From positions 3,596,001 to 3,660,000 of the forward strand of contig JAQJZZ010000010.1 of assembly GCA_030077755.1 (NCBI GenBank): a stretch of DNA of 64,000 nt. The letters are read 5' to 3'. Source of the DNA: Filosporella fistucella (lineage: Eukaryota > Ascomycota > Leotiomycetes > Helotiales). The notes beneath the pieces are model-generated. The model saw only the letters and a program-made list of their open reading frames with translations. It did no database searches and was not told the DNA's origin. How positions within the stretch are numbered: the stretch's first letter is position 1; each line of letters begins with the position of its first letter. Both the position numbers and the translations under genes were made by a program. Positions 46,052 through 58,902 of this stretch are shown here, piece after piece.

Positions 46052-47030
46052 TTCTTGTTCAAAATATTGCTGGCGGTTGGAGGTTTTTTGTGGGAAACTG
46101 AGCTTATGGCGTCTATTCTTTCTTCTTGATCTAGGGAAAAGAGGGTTTTACTGGAAATACCCTTCACGACATGGACGACGAAACGAATGGGTGTAGATTT
46201 GGTGATGAGGTGTACATTGGTTAATGTTTTTGTATCGGACGGGAATCATTACGCATACTGGTCGTGGGCTTTGGATGGAATATTGTTTTTGGGAAGCGTT
46301 ACAGCATCGGGACATGCTCGACGAATTGGTTGACGAAACAACCACAGATTTTAATGTACTTTTTTGTACATATTATTAGCGGTTGGTCTCAACGCAACGA
46401 TAGCAATACACGAATGCAATTGTTATATGATCTTTTCATATTATTCAATGTGGCTAAAGTTGATTTTACTCCGGCTGATATTAGTTGACGTTCCAACTAA
46501 GAACACGGGCGTTGAAGTGAAGAGGCGTATGCAGCCAAGACCAGAAACCTAGGAGAAAGAAGCAACAGAAAGCCTTGCAATCCGCGACCTCTTGTGTCAA
46601 CAGAGACACCGCCACGTCTCTGTGAATTTCTGTACCACCTTTGAATGAAGCCCTTGTAACTTTTTATAAAGCCCGTGACTCATCGGCGTCTCGAATTCGT
46701 GTTCGGAAACCAATGTATATGTCATTCAAATCCAAGGTATATAAAGCTCACAGTATTCCTCGATATTCCTTCCAAAGTCAAGCTGTTACTCACCACCAGC
46801 ACACTAGCCGCTGTTGATCCCGCCGGCTTGCCCAATTGTCTTAGTTATCTGTCTTATCTTAGCGTTATCCGATCTCGCTCGAAAACGTGACGCTGAGCGT
46901 AGGCTATCCCGACAAAAATTTACTTGTGACTCCTTGTCATCAATTTCGTTGCTCTCACAAATACATTCTCTTACCATTACTTTCTTTGCTAGGAATTGAC
47001 ACATCCCACTCTTTTACAGCTTGCGGAATC
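46052..47030. other. Intergenic between RFX gene and aspartokinase
   Basis: 3' region of the RFX gene and promoter of aspartokinase. No supported gene. Confidence 0.5.
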
Positions 47031-48877
47031 ATGACGGGCTTACCTATCCTTACCAATGGCCACCAAAACGGCACCAATTTGTCGCAGAGCGTAGATGGAG
47101 AAGTAGAGCTGGGAGCTACGAGGAGGAAAAATGATAGTTCTGGGGGATGGATTGTCCAGAAGTTTGGCGGAACGAGCGTAGGCAAGTTTCCGGGGCATAT
47201 CGCAGAGGATATTGTGAGGTACGTGTGTCAATTGATCCATGAATTAAGCTCAGGAGGGGGAATGCGGGGGAGTGGAAAAAGCAACTTCTGGTCGACTCAA
47301 AGCTCTTTTTCTTGGCTAATTCGGCATCAATTATACAGGGCCAGCTTGAAAGATAACAAGATCGTGGTGGTTTGTTCTGCGAGGAGTACGGGAAAGAAGG
47401 TAGAGGGTACTACGAGTCGGTGAGTCGTAATCTGTTACCCCTCCGAGGCCGAGCGCGAGGCTGACGATGTCGCACAGATTACTGGAGATCTTTGGCGTGC
47501 TGGAGGAGGTCAACACGATCAAAGATGTGGAATCGGTGCACTACGAGAGCTTGGTTGCTGAGTATGAGAGACTGGTACAAATCATCTGCGAAGACCACGT
47601 TAGTGCCGCAAACACATCCATCTCCGACGAGAGTATACGGGCGAATTTGGTACAGGCTGTGGAGAAGGAGTGTAATGAGATCATTGACTACAGAGCAGCA
47701 GTATCGAGATGGCATCTGGGAATCGATTGTATGGCCAAGGATCGCATTGTCAGCTTTGGGGAGAAATTGAGTTGTCGCTTTATGGCAGCTTTACTGGAAG
47801 ACCGAGGTGTGGAGTCGGAATATGTTGACCTTTCGGACATTGTTACCTCCAGACCGTCAAAGGGGTTGGATCAAGAATTTTACAAATCAACGGCAGAGGC
47901 ACTGAAGCACAAGGTTTTAGCGTGCGAAGACAGAGTTCCGGTCATGACAGGTTATTTCGGCACAGTGCCTCTTGGCCTAATTGATGGAGAAATTGGAAGA
48001 GGATATACGGATCTTTGTGCAGCTCTTGTTGCAGTCGGAATTGGAGCAGAAGAATTGCAAGTCTGGAAAGAGGTTGACGGAATATTCACCGCCGATCCTA
48101 ACAAAGTGCCCACAGCACGACTGCTCACGACTATAACACCTTCAGAGGCTGCCGAATTGACATTTTATGGCTCGGAAGTCATCCATCACCTCACTATGGA
48201 CCAGGTCATTCATGCTACCCCACCAATCCAAATACGCATCAAGAATGTCAAGAATCCAAGAGGAAATGGCACTATTGTACTACCCGACGCTAAGCTTAAA
48301 TCCACCCATCTATCACACTCGAGAGGATCGAGCATGTCTTTACGCAGAACACCTAAACGACCTACAGCAGTCACAATCAAGGACAAAATCTTCGTTATCA
48401 ACGTACACTCAAACAAACGTTCCATATCCCACGGTTTCTTCGCAAAAGTATTTTCAGTACTCGATAAACGACAAATATCCGTCGATCTCATATCTACCTC
48501 TGAAGTGCACGTCTCTATGGCCATCCACTCCGCCAGTCTCTCAGCTGATAGTATCAAGAAAGCTACCAGGGAGCTAGAAGAGTGCGGCGAGGTGAGTGTC
48601 TTGGATAAAATGGCCATTCTGTCTCTAGTTGGAGCAGAAATGAAGAATATGGTCGGTATAGCAGGCAGGATGTTCAGCACATTGGGAGAGAACAACGTGA
48701 ATATAGAGATGATCTCGCAAGGTATATACTACTCCCTACCTGGTTTGAGAAGATTGGAAATTGTATTAACTCAAAATAGGAGCAAGCGAAATCAACATCT
48801 CCTGCGTTATAGACGCATATGAAGCTACGCGCGCAATGAACATATTGCATACGAATTTATTCACTTTCCTGGAATAA
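47031..48877 (+). CDS. HOM3: Aspartokinase (aspartate kinase)
   Basis: First step of the aspartate pathway, phosphorylating L-aspartate on the way to threonine, methionine and isoleucine. Four exons (47031-47218, 47339-47419, 47478-48721, 48780-48877) join in phase to 536 residues. Signatures: KFGGTSVGK at residues 44-52, IVVVCSARSTGKK, FGEKLSCRFMAALL, MTGYFGTVPLGLI..GRGYTD (substrate and ATP site), LQVWKEVDGIFTADP, and SEAAELTFYGSEVIH. Two C-terminal ACT domains follow (from ~residue 385, with ISVDLISTSEVHVSM, and from ~465, MVGIAGRMFSTLGENNVNIEMISQ), the usual allosteric part for threonine feedback. The final 98-nt exon supplies GASEINISCVIDAYEA and the end of the last ACT domain. The start at 47031 gives a short variable N-terminus. 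Confidence 0.95.
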
Positions 48878-50517
48878 ATTCCATCTACTGAATCATTCTA
48901 CTAGGAGACAGTAAAACTAAGCTCAGATGAAAGAAAAAATAGGGGGAGAAGATAACAGAGCAGAGGATGATAAAAACCCGAGATTTGGAAAAGTGGGATT
49001 GCATATCAGATGGTATACCCGTCATATGGGAGGCGTTTTTGCATTCATGGACGAAACTGGATTTATTCTTTTCTTGCTGTTGAATTTTTCAGAGATTATA
49101 GCTGAGCAGATGGGAATGTGTAGTCATGGATAGGTGTTTGTTGCTGTTTATATAGTGAGAAGTTTGTTGGAGGTAGGAATTGAATATTTAGTTCAGCTTT
49201 CCTTCATGCGTTTGCTATGATGATTGGGGTACGTACTAGGACTGATCATACTCACTTCTGCCTCAACTCAATGTTTCAACTACATTTGTTCCCCATAGCT
49301 GCCGCCTCCATCCCTCTTCGAACTTTACACAATATAAACCAACCTATTCATCACTAACTTGTTTCCTCCTCTCGCATCCAACCCCCGCCCCCCAAACAAC
49401 CTCAATACCAATTACAAACTACCAACTAATAGACCCCTCAAAAAATCACACAACTCCGTCTCCATCCCACGTTTTCCCCATCTCTCAACTAATCCAAAAC
49501 ACAAAACATGAACTATCCGTCCCGCCCCCGCCCCCGCTCATGCAGCCACAAAGCACGTAATTCTGTCCCCCACTCCATTTCTCTCTAATGGCTTGAGCTA
49601 GCTAAGCCATTGTCTTTGGGGTCGTGTGATTGTGTTATGATCGAGGCATCATGATGAGGAGAGAAGTAGAAGGGACAGGCTCCGAAATCGCTGTATGAGG
49701 GGGAGGGGAAGGGGAAGGGGGCAAATTCTTGCTTGCTTAGAAGATGGCGGAATTGGGAATTGGGAACTAGAGAAATTAGTGGAAGATTAGATTTGCCTGG
49801 TGGAAGAGACAAGCGTCATCAGGGAGAAGAGATCTAATTTCAAAGTATCGAAAGTTGTTTAGGGGAGTCGGAGGCGGCTGACAGCTGGCGAAATTTGGCA
49901 TTAAATCAAATTTTCAAGAAAGCGAATTGCAGTTCACATCGAAGTAGTCTCCCACTACAGATGAAAGCCTTGGATCGAGGAGCTTACTGATATTCAATCA
50001 GGGATTGATAGAGGTCTGCGCGATGAGATCTTCCTGGTGTGGTAAATGTTATTAAAGCGCGACTGAATGGTACGCAGCATAGCTACATATTGCGAGCTTT
50101 TCCTATTGTATTAAGGTTCGCATTCTCAGGAGTTCTCTGTGAAGGGAAAGAACTGACTTACTTGATATTAAGACTTACAGATTATACTTGGAATTGAGTT
50201 GCATTTCGAAGCTGAATCGGGCAAATAATACTGATGTAAAAAGAGCAATCAATCGAATATCCACATAGAGATGAGTGAACCGCAACAAAATCGGAAGCAG
50301 GTGATATGGCGCTCAAATAGTAGCATGGCTACCGGTTTATGGTCTGCAAAAGAAGCTGTAAATTTTCCAGGTCAATCACGACTCGGTGGTAGGCGAGGTC
50401 AAGGTCATTTCAGGTAATCGGCCGACCAGTTATGATAGCACTGAGCTAGAGCAAACGGAATATGTGAAAGTCGAATGAGTTGGCGTGTCCAAATACTACA
50501 CCCGTCAGCAAGCTAGA
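48878..50517. other. Intergenic, 1.6 kb, no gene seen
   Basis: Contains the 3' end of aspartokinase, a pyrimidine-rich stretch around 49340-49530 and AT-leaning DNA. No recognisable coding region or RNA gene. Confidence 0.5.
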
Positions 50518-51335
50518 TCAAAAAGAAGACGTCATACCCCAGAGGTCCTTTTCAGCCTCCATTTCATCACTGTAAGTATCACCAAACACCTCCTTGAAGA
50601 CAGCGGAGAATGGGTCATCCAGACCAGGAGTGCCGAACATGACTTTGGTATATTCCCAGTACTCTGGGAAGTAGCCCGCACATCCAAAATCGAAAATTAC
50701 TGAAAGCTTTCCATTCTCTATGAGAATGTTATTTGGATTGGGATCCGCAGGTGTAAAGCAAATCCTGTGTTCATTATTGTGACATGTTTTGCAGAGTCGT
50801 TCTTGTGTGATGATGAAGTCGTTGAAAGCACCTTTCGACTCGAAATGCCCGCCACGGCGTCCAGGGAAATGATAATCAAACGCTGGGCCACCGTTTGCAT
50901 CGCATATTGCGGGTTTGTTCACATTTGGAATATTTTTAGCTGCTGGATGCAAGCGTACAAATCTTTTGCAAACGCCGCTCGCACGGGATAGGACATGATG
51001 TATAGCTCTTACATGAGTGACCGTCCAGGGAGACGGGTCATGACCAGATATGTGTAGCCGCCGATTTCGAGGTGGTCGACAAGTCTAGGCGCTGGAATGT
51101 TGGTAAACTCGTCAACGATCTGGAGCGCCCGTGCCTCTCCTGCTGGTATGAAAACCTGCCCTACCGTGCTGGATGTACAATCCGAAAGGAACACGCCGAG
51201 TCCAGAAGTTGGGTTTCTCGTACATATACCCGCCCGCACGAAGGAGCTGACGATAAACCGAAATGCGGCCTTGAACTGGGAAATAACCCCATAGCCATCT
51301 TGCCCAATGGCTAGCTCTGGCGGGACATACTCCAC
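50518..51335 (-). pseudogene. Broken APH/choline-kinase-like phosphotransferase gene
   Basis: The N-terminal part (51335 leftward) shows the nucleotide-lobe pattern ending GGYTYLVMTRLPGRSLM. The C-terminal part (from about 50950) shows the kinase core: a FTPADPNPNNILIENGKLS catalytic loop and DFGCAGYFPEYWEYTK metal-binding and activation segment, the pattern of fungal APH-domain proteins. Between them two lesions are visible: an in-frame TAA at 51009-51011, and a one-base loss in an A5/T5 run at about 50933-50937, which is needed to connect the upstream helix to IPNVNKPAICDANGG. The usual catalytic-loop His is Pro here, while the Asp is kept. If transcribed, the product would stop after the N-lobe. 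Substrates of fungal APH proteins are mostly unknown. The start at 51335 is only the first Met of the open part. Confidence 0.7.
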
Positions 51336-51537
51336 AAAACCGCGAAAACCAGTTTATGCTGAAGTTGCTGAATGTGGGAGCCCTCTGGGTTAGTTTTCTT
51401 CGGTCGAGTTCCAAGCCCTTGAAAGAATTTGAGAAGCGGAAATGGATATCAAATAATAATGACCGTGGAAATCGTAACGATTCGGGATCCTCTGTCGCTA
51501 TGTAGACAATGCTGTCAGATCCTAATATCTTGGATCG

Positions 51538-52371
51538 TCAACTTGTGACCGGGAGAGGGGTTAAGACAGGTATGATTGTCCAAGTCCTATACTGAGTATG
51601 TGTGGGTATAATTTTCATCATCAAGACGAATCGAAGACCTAACTCGCAATTCGATTTCAAATCCTCGTTAGGAAGTTGTTTAGCGTCCCAGTCCGGGGCA
51701 AGAGATATTTGACCCTTCTGAAAGGCAATGGGAGCTTGCTTCGACATAGTCATCTTTCTCCGACAAGAATAAGAATTACCGGGCTCAGAAGAAAAGATCA
51801 TACGGAGTTTGTCCAGTGGATTTTCCGTTAGAAATACTTTGAGGAGAACTACAAGACGGAGCTACAAAGCATCAGCATATCCCATGACATCTTGGCCGAG
51901 CGTTGACCTACATGTTCGTCTCTCCCAAATAGATCACCAATGTTGTCCGGGATGATAGAAGTGACCGTTGGTTGACTCCAACCAAAAAAAGTCCCACCAT
52001 AGCTTTGACTGACTGGTGAGGCAGGCAGCAAACGCCTCTATCTCGTTTCCAAACAGCAAAGTCGAATTGACGCGTTCGTACTTCAGAGGTTTGGACTGCG
52101 GGATGCCACCAAAATGTTGCACTTGCTGGGCTAACGACTTACATCTTTCAACAAGGCACCTCCAGTCCGAGAGCGGCTGCCGTGCATCTTCTTCATTACA
52201 AACTCTCTGGAGGACATATGTTGCAGTGGCCTTTGGATAAACAGAGTCTCTCACAAAAGAAACCAACATGCGATGCTCAGTGAGAGTGAAAGGTGCCGAT
52301 TGTATAATGCTCAAAGCCCGCTGAACGTCAGGATCAGACAGAGCATCCCAGTACTCATCCATCTTCCGCAC
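51538..52371 (-). pseudogene. Unknown protein gene with one homopolymer frameshift
   Basis: Not recognised. Reading leftward from the Met at 52371 the frame encodes a soluble, helical-looking protein (MRKMDEYWDALSDPDVQRAL, FVRDSVYPKATATYVLQRVC). The frame breaks in a run of seven T (minus strand, about 51984-51990); with six it would run on through GWSQPTVTSIIPDNIGDLF to a 50-nt intron (51862-51911, GTAGGT donor, ATGCTGATG branch, TAG acceptor) and then LRLVVLLKVFL to the stop at 51538. Without the extra base the two exons agree in phase and total about 260 residues, which argues for a real gene hit by a single indel, or an assembly error. It lies right behind the broken APH gene on the same strand. 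No domain or signal peptide is evident. Confidence 0.5.
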
Positions 52372-55300
52372 CTATCATAGTGAAGACACACGCGGTGCAG
52401 AATTACGTAGAAGAGCTGGAGGATGCGGAAACGATATCAAGAAAATGCAACAAAAATGATGAATACGAGAGTTTTTATACTAATGATAAACTAAGTCGCA
52501 AAGCTGCTGATGTTGGCGCCAAATCAGTGGGTTGTTTGATGGGATAATTTGCTCATCAATCAAGTACTGATGAAAAGAGTGTATCGTTTTTGCGGCGAAT
52601 GAATTGAGACGGGTGAGGATACGAAAAGCTGGTCTTATAACATATGCAGAAAACTTGAAGGGACTGATAAGTTGTAGAGAAGTCGAGGGTAGAGTTTCCA
52701 GCTCGAGGTAGCGGAGCTGGCGGCATGTGACGGCACTAAAAGAGGTTGGCGCTTAGGCTCGGGCCGCTTTTGTCCCCAGCTCCTCTCTTCCAGTTGTTAG
52801 CCCTTTTGCTTGTCTTCATTTCGCAATGAAAGTAGATAGCATGAAGCCTATTAATAAAGGCGTCCAAGTTTTCATATACTTTGTCTCACATTCCTAACGA
52901 GTTGATACGTATAAAGATACGATTATTTAACCCTTTCCCACCTCCTCACTAGCTTCGAAGTTCAGGATCTTGCCTCCTCGAATTGGCCAAATATTAAAAC
53001 CACTAAATATTGCTCAATAGTGGCCTTCATTCAACGGCTATATTAGCAGTACCCTTCAGGCTACATTCAATTCTTTTGCTCTTATGTGTTGCGTTTCTAT
53101 TGATAAAGAATATAATTCGGAGCTGGTGTAAGTGAGGGCGAGGCGTGGAAGTAAAATCATAAGATTTAGTGCTGCCTAGTACCTTATAGTGGAGACATCG
53201 GAGAAGATACGGCTGAGAGATTAAGACAGAACGAGCGATTCCTAATGATTGGGCTTTTTTTCTAATGTGTAAGTAATTATGAAAGTGTATCTCAGGTCGA
53301 CGAGCAAGACATAAACGGAAGCCAGTACAGGCGAGACTAGGAAGGCAGATAATCCATCTTTTAACTAGCGTATCGAGACATCATCTACTAGACATCCGAG
53401 CCATTCTTGTTTTACAACTTTATTCATCCAATGCGGTATGACTCTATATTAGTTTGCTATAGTGAGGGAATAATGAATCGAAATCTAAGTTATAGATACA
53501 CGGCCAATATGTGCCCCGATTCCCAAACACACAAATACTTGCAGACACTGACTTGACTCGTGAGGATGGACTGCCTTTAGCACGCGGAGCGATACTCTAA
53601 TCTTTCATGATCCTGAGTGAATCGGCTCATTGGGCGTTATCGAACCCATTCGGTCCCAAAATTCCATCACATATGACAGCTTTCAACACGTGCTACTGAC
53701 GTCAATCACTTGGAAGCAAACAAGAATATCATATATGATAGCTTCAAAACACGTGTTTTGTTCAACGCCCATGCAGGTGTGTGCTATGAGGGTGACTTAT
53801 AGAAACTGGTGGGGAAGGAGGAGAGCTGCGTTTCTTCAGGCCGTCCTTAGTAGCCGTTTTCTTACTTTCTCTTCCGTTGAGACAATGCGAGATGCCGTTA
53901 GCAATACGTTCTTGAGTATGAGATTCATCTTGGAGCGCAGAAAACAAGAACGAAATGGTCTTTCGCATATGTACAAGTTGTAGCTTTCAGAAGGATCCTC
54001 GAACTAATGCAAGCGACCCGAACTTCAAAATGACAGCGGAGACGTGTGACCTGGATCGGGACGAGCCTTTGTATATTCACCTCCTCTGTGAATGTTTCGG
54101 TTTGCCACTCAATCGTAGAAACATCCCAAGATGTGTTGCGATGAGACTCAGCTCTTGGCTGTCCGTCAAGCTCCAAATTGATTATCGCACAAGGAGACAC
54201 AAATTGGAAGCCGTATAACAGCTTAAATCGAGGCTTAATATTCGTTCGACATCATCATGTATACATTCCATTTTTGTCTTGGATTGAAGAACCATATTAA
54301 GCTTGTCATACTAGACATGGATCTCAATTCCAAATCTTGAAGGTTCTGGGGTCTAGAGCGAAGACCCATATGCATACTTGGTGGTACCATTTCGTTTATG
54401 ATGCAGAAGCAGAGCGATGCAGTCAAGGTCAAATGCTACGGACCGAGATAAAGTGCAAGAAGTGCCGGCTTCAGGGACTCGTTTTCGGATCCATATACAT
54501 AATAAATACAGGAGATTTGCAGAGGAGAGACAATTGATGTATGTTCCCGTCGTCAATGTCACATCCGCGACTCCGCGGCTAGTGTATAGCTAGAGAGGCA
54601 ATATTTTGACCCTTCTGGTGATTGAAGATTTAGAATGGCGTGAGTTGAGACAGTTGTCCATGAGGACATCTAGGTTGAGCAACTTGACCCTGATCAACGC
54701 CATTGTGGTTGGCTAAGAATGTCAAATAGATGACAAGTACTCAGCTCGATGCTGAAAAGATATCAAAGGGATCAAAAAGATGGAGGACTTCCTAGTGATT
54801 CTACTTCATGTTATGTTGTGCACCTGCATTAGTTGCACAACGTCCGGACCTGATTTATGCATGACGACGCCACACCATGTTGTGCTCGGCACCGGCCGAT
54901 AAAAACCATCGTATCAGCCCGCAACAGAAGGAGAGGCTGATGAAAGAGCAATGGAGGCAAAGGCGACATATACGGCTTGATATGAAACTCGTGGGAATCG
55001 CTTGCAAGTTTCTGTTTATTGGTGACTGTCCTTTGAATAGCTTCGTCTTCGTTCCTGCCAGATTTTTATCTTGAGTTTCCCGTCCCGGGGTTGCAAAGCT
55101 GATACTTCGGCCTTGTTTCCAAGCCATGATGTTGTGCACAGCTTCAGGTGCGCACATTGAACCCACACAGGAAATTGGATACTTTAGGGTGCTCCCTATT
55201 CCAGTTTGAGCCCAGAGAACGGGCAGATCAATCGTCATGGCACAGCAGTTCAAAACTGGCGGGCATACCACAGTAAGATATCCTTGTTCGGTCGAATTCA

Positions 55301-56887
55301 TGCATGCGCAGTGAATGTGTAAGATGCACGTTTTCTGCCTCGTGCAACAGGTATTTAGGTGTTTTTGGTTCGAAATCCTTCCAGGTGAAATTGAAGTTCA
55401 AGACGATATCTGTAGAAAGTACATGTTGAGCCGGTGGTTGACTTACTATTGGCAAAAAGTACCTGAGACTTCATATTTTTCGGCGGCTTGTTGTAAGACG
55501 GCTCTTATCAGCGGGAAGGAAATTGAGAGCCAAGTGAAATAGAAGCAGAATAGAAAGATTAGAGACGTTCGTTAGCTGCCCTTTCCTACTTCCTTTCCGG
55601 TTATGAGCTGCCTCTTTTAGACCCCTGATCCATCGATTCGCTACCGACAACTGCAGACGGTCAAATTCAACATCACCTCACTTTGACTGCGGAGGTACTC
55701 CCAACTCATCCATCTCCGACTCACTCAACTTCCTTATGCCGTCCTCCCGTCCGATCGCGAGCTTACATCTTGACGATAGGATACTGAACTATCTTCTAGG
55801 GTGAGAGCAAATCTTCAGTGTTGTGCCACCAGATGCTCGTCGAAGAGCCTTTCAGCTCTCGCTCTTTTTGACCGCCCACTGAGTCCTCTCCCTGTGGAGA
55901 TCAAATGCAGTGTACACTCGGTAGGTGTCTGGTCAATTTGAACGGGCTGTAGTGAGATGCTGCACGCAAGCTTATCGCTACCTGCTCCTACGCCACCTTC
56001 GCACCTCGGATCATCCCTCCTGAACCTTCACCCACTGTCGCATGTCACCGGAGGCGTTGCAGAGCGTCGGAGAGGTTTGATAATCAACCTCTTCTTTTCG
56101 GGGACCCTCTGATTAAGCAGGCGAGGTCGAATTTGAAGTATGCTACAAGCCTCTCGCTGTCGAGAGATGGTAGGACAAAGTGACAGACTTCTGCAACTTT
56201 GTCGATCGAGAGGAACAGACCAGCAAGTCGCCCGCTGTACTTCCACTGCTTATAGAACATCAATTTCAATCATTTTCGTGGAAAGTTTGCCAGGAAATAT
56301 GATAGACGACAAGGAGCTTCTGCCAGGGTCCATGTGGATTTTGACAACCTGCATCCTGCTATCTCTTGGCTGTATTGGCCCCACTGCTGCCTTATGGCTT
56401 GTCTAGCACATGCCTTTCAAGTGTCATACTGCAACTTCGCCATGCTGACATGATAGACCCCATCAATTAAGTTTTGCTGTCCCACCAATTTGGTCCCGTT
56501 GACGGGTCGATGCTACTTCTAGCTCTCTCCCCCACATCTTCTCACGTTCATTACTGGCGAATCCGTCTTCATCCGATGTTTATTTCCCTTCTCATGTTTC
56601 CATCTTAACGCAGCGTCTACGATCGGGCGACAAACACAACTTGTTTCACGAGCTGCAAACGACCTTCAGCTCCCGGTGTTTTGCTGATTCCGGATTGGGA
56701 TGAGGCTCTGGGAAGTGAGGGAATCTAGAACGTTAATATCAGTTCGGGCAATGGCATTGGTTTGTTCATGAGCCGTGATGGAAATTCTAGTACGCGTTAC
56801 GACAACAGCATATAACGACTTGATTAACTGCATCTACGGCCGGATCTATTACAACTATTCACAAAATCAACAATACAGAGAAGTATC
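52372..56887. other. Gene-poor 4.5-kb stretch
   Basis: No convincing gene on either strand. The longest open stretch is leftward at 54855-55301 (148 codons), with an opposing open stretch on the other strand at 54877-55074; neither matches a family I know. No terminal inverted repeat, long repeat or transposase motif is visible, and there is no heavy TA enrichment that would shout repeat-induced mutation. The region may hold decayed accessory sequence. The right end is the promoter of azgA. Confidence 0.45.
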
Positions 56888-58902
56888 ATGGGCTGGGTGT
56901 GTACTTGTTCCTATGCTCTAGCAATTACTGACTTTATAAAGGTGGAGAAAACAAATATGGCGGTGGCCAAAAGTGTCGTTGGAAGATGGTTCAGACTGGA
57001 ATTTTCTGGACATACACAAGAAAGAAAAGGCTCAAGGTTTTTGACCGAGGTCAGAGCTGGACTTGCAACATTCTTCGCGATGGCGTATATCATATCCGTC
57101 AATGCATCAATCACCTCCGGTATGTGAACCTCACTGTCTTACTGGTCATACTAACTTAAGATATAGCTAGCGGAGGCACCTGCAAATGCGAAACTACTGG
57201 TTCATTCATAAATAGTGACCCATTTTGTTTGAGCGAAACCAACCCGGCAACTCCAGCATACAACTTTTGCAAACAAGAAATCAACCGAGATCTGGTCACA
57301 GCAACTGCAGCAATTGCAGCTTTGACAAGCTTCTGTATGGGCTTGTTCGCAAACATGCCTGTTGCACTTGCTCCAGGAATGGGACTTAATGCCTACTTCA
57401 CGTACCAAGTAGTTGGGCTCAACGGTCAGGGTGTGGTGTCATACAGATTGGCACTTACAGCAGTATTCGTGGAGGGTCTTATCTTCGTTGCATTGTCAAT
57501 CTTCGGACTCCGACAGTGGTTGGCTCGTACCATCCCATCAAGTCTCAAGATTGCTAGTGGAGCAGGTATTGGACTCTACCTTGCCCTGATTGGCCTCACA
57601 TATAGCGCCGGCATTGGCGCGATCACAGGTGGAGGAACAAAAAGTCCTATTGAGCTCGCAGGCTGTATACCTAGCCACAGAAACACTGACACAGGCGTGT
57701 GCGAAGATGGACAGATGCGAAATCCTACCATGTGGGTAGGTATCTTTGGCGGGGGTATATTCACCGCCTTTCTCATGATGTATCGAGTCAAAGGGGCCAT
57801 CATTGCGGGGATCCTTTTGGTCTCGATTGTCTCTTGGCCAAGGGGCACTCCTATCACTTTCTTCCCTCATACCGCTCTTGGAGACAGCAACTTCGACTTT
57901 TTCAAAAAGGTCGTTACTTTTCACCCAATTAAGCATGTCCTTGGTGCCCAGGACTGGAACATCACCGGCGAAAACGCAAGCCAGTTTGTAGTAGCCCTCA
58001 TCACGTTCCTTTACGTCGACATTCTTGACTGTACTGGAACACTTTATTCCATGGCTAGGTTTTGTGGCGCCATTGATGAAGATACTGGAGATTTTGAAGG
58101 CAGTGCGGTCGCCTATCTTGTCGATGCTATGGGCATCACTGTGGGCTCGCTCTTTGGCTCACCACCAGTGACAGCATTCATTGAGTCCGGCGCCGGTATA
58201 TCAGAAGGTGGTACTACCGGCATTACTGCTTGTGTGACAGGCATTTGCTTCTTCATCTCTCTCTTCTTTGCCCCCATCTTCGCAAGTATCCCGCCATGGG
58301 CAACAGGCTGCACACTCATCCTCGTCGGCGCCATGATGGCTCGTGCCTGTACAGATATCAACTGGCGATACATTGGTGATTCTGTTCCTGCTTTTCTAAC
58401 CATGGCTATCATGCCCTTCACCTACTCCATCGCCTACGGTCTTATTACTGGAATCGTTACATACATCATTCTTAATCTCGGTGCTTGGATAGTTTCCAAA
58501 GCATCTGGTGGTCGTATTGTTCCACACGACTATGACCAGAAAGACTGGTGGACTTACAAAGTGCGTGGAGGACTTTTGCCTGGCTGGTTGAAGCGTGCAG
58601 CAAGAGGCAAGAAAGACTTCTGGCGTGACTGGGATTTCGATGCCGAGGAGTTGACCAGCCGCGATTCTTATGCGTTGCAGAAGAAAGATAGAGAAAGTGG
58701 AATGAGTGGTGCGAGTCAAAGCTTGGGGATGGTGAATATGGATCACACGGTGGGTATGGAAGGCGTTGCTGTCACTGGAGATAGGAGTTGGGAAATGTCT
58801 GGCATGGCTTTTGGTAACCCGGTATATGGGAGGAGAGAGGATGTCGGAGTAAGCCCTCTTGATGTTGGTGGCTCAGGATCTGTTTCTCCTAGTAGGAGAT
58901 AG
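56888..58902 (+). CDS. azgA: AzgA-type purine permease (adenine/guanine/hypoxanthine)
   Basis: Proton symporter for hypoxanthine, adenine and guanine in the plasma membrane. Three exons (56888-56896, 56942-57119, 57167-58902) join in phase to 640 residues. Key blocks: VVGRWFRLEFSGHTQERKGS, FLTEVRAGLATFFAMAYIIS, ANMPVALAPGMGLNAYFTYQVVG, FVALITFLYVDILDCTGTLY, VGSLFGSPPVTAFIESGAGI and TTGITACVTGICFF, which carry the NCS2/AzgA transport core. About 12-14 hydrophobic helices precede a charged tail (KRAARGKKDFWRDWDFDAEE) with a Gly/Met-rich end. The first intron is only 45 nt, a multiple of three and free of stops (56897-56941), with GTGTGT donor and TTACTGACTTT branch; spliced, the start reads MGWVEKTNMAVAKS as in relatives. 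Confidence 0.94.

Noticed and set aside
54855..55301. 148-codon leftward open frame
   Set aside because: No recognisable domain, an open frame exists on the opposite strand at the same place, and no intron joins it to flanking frames; kept only as a note in the gene-poor region.
52372..56887. Possible repeat-induced mutation or transposon relic
   Set aside because: No terminal repeats, transposase or reverse-transcriptase motifs and no strong TA enrichment visible by eye; a dinucleotide count could not be run.
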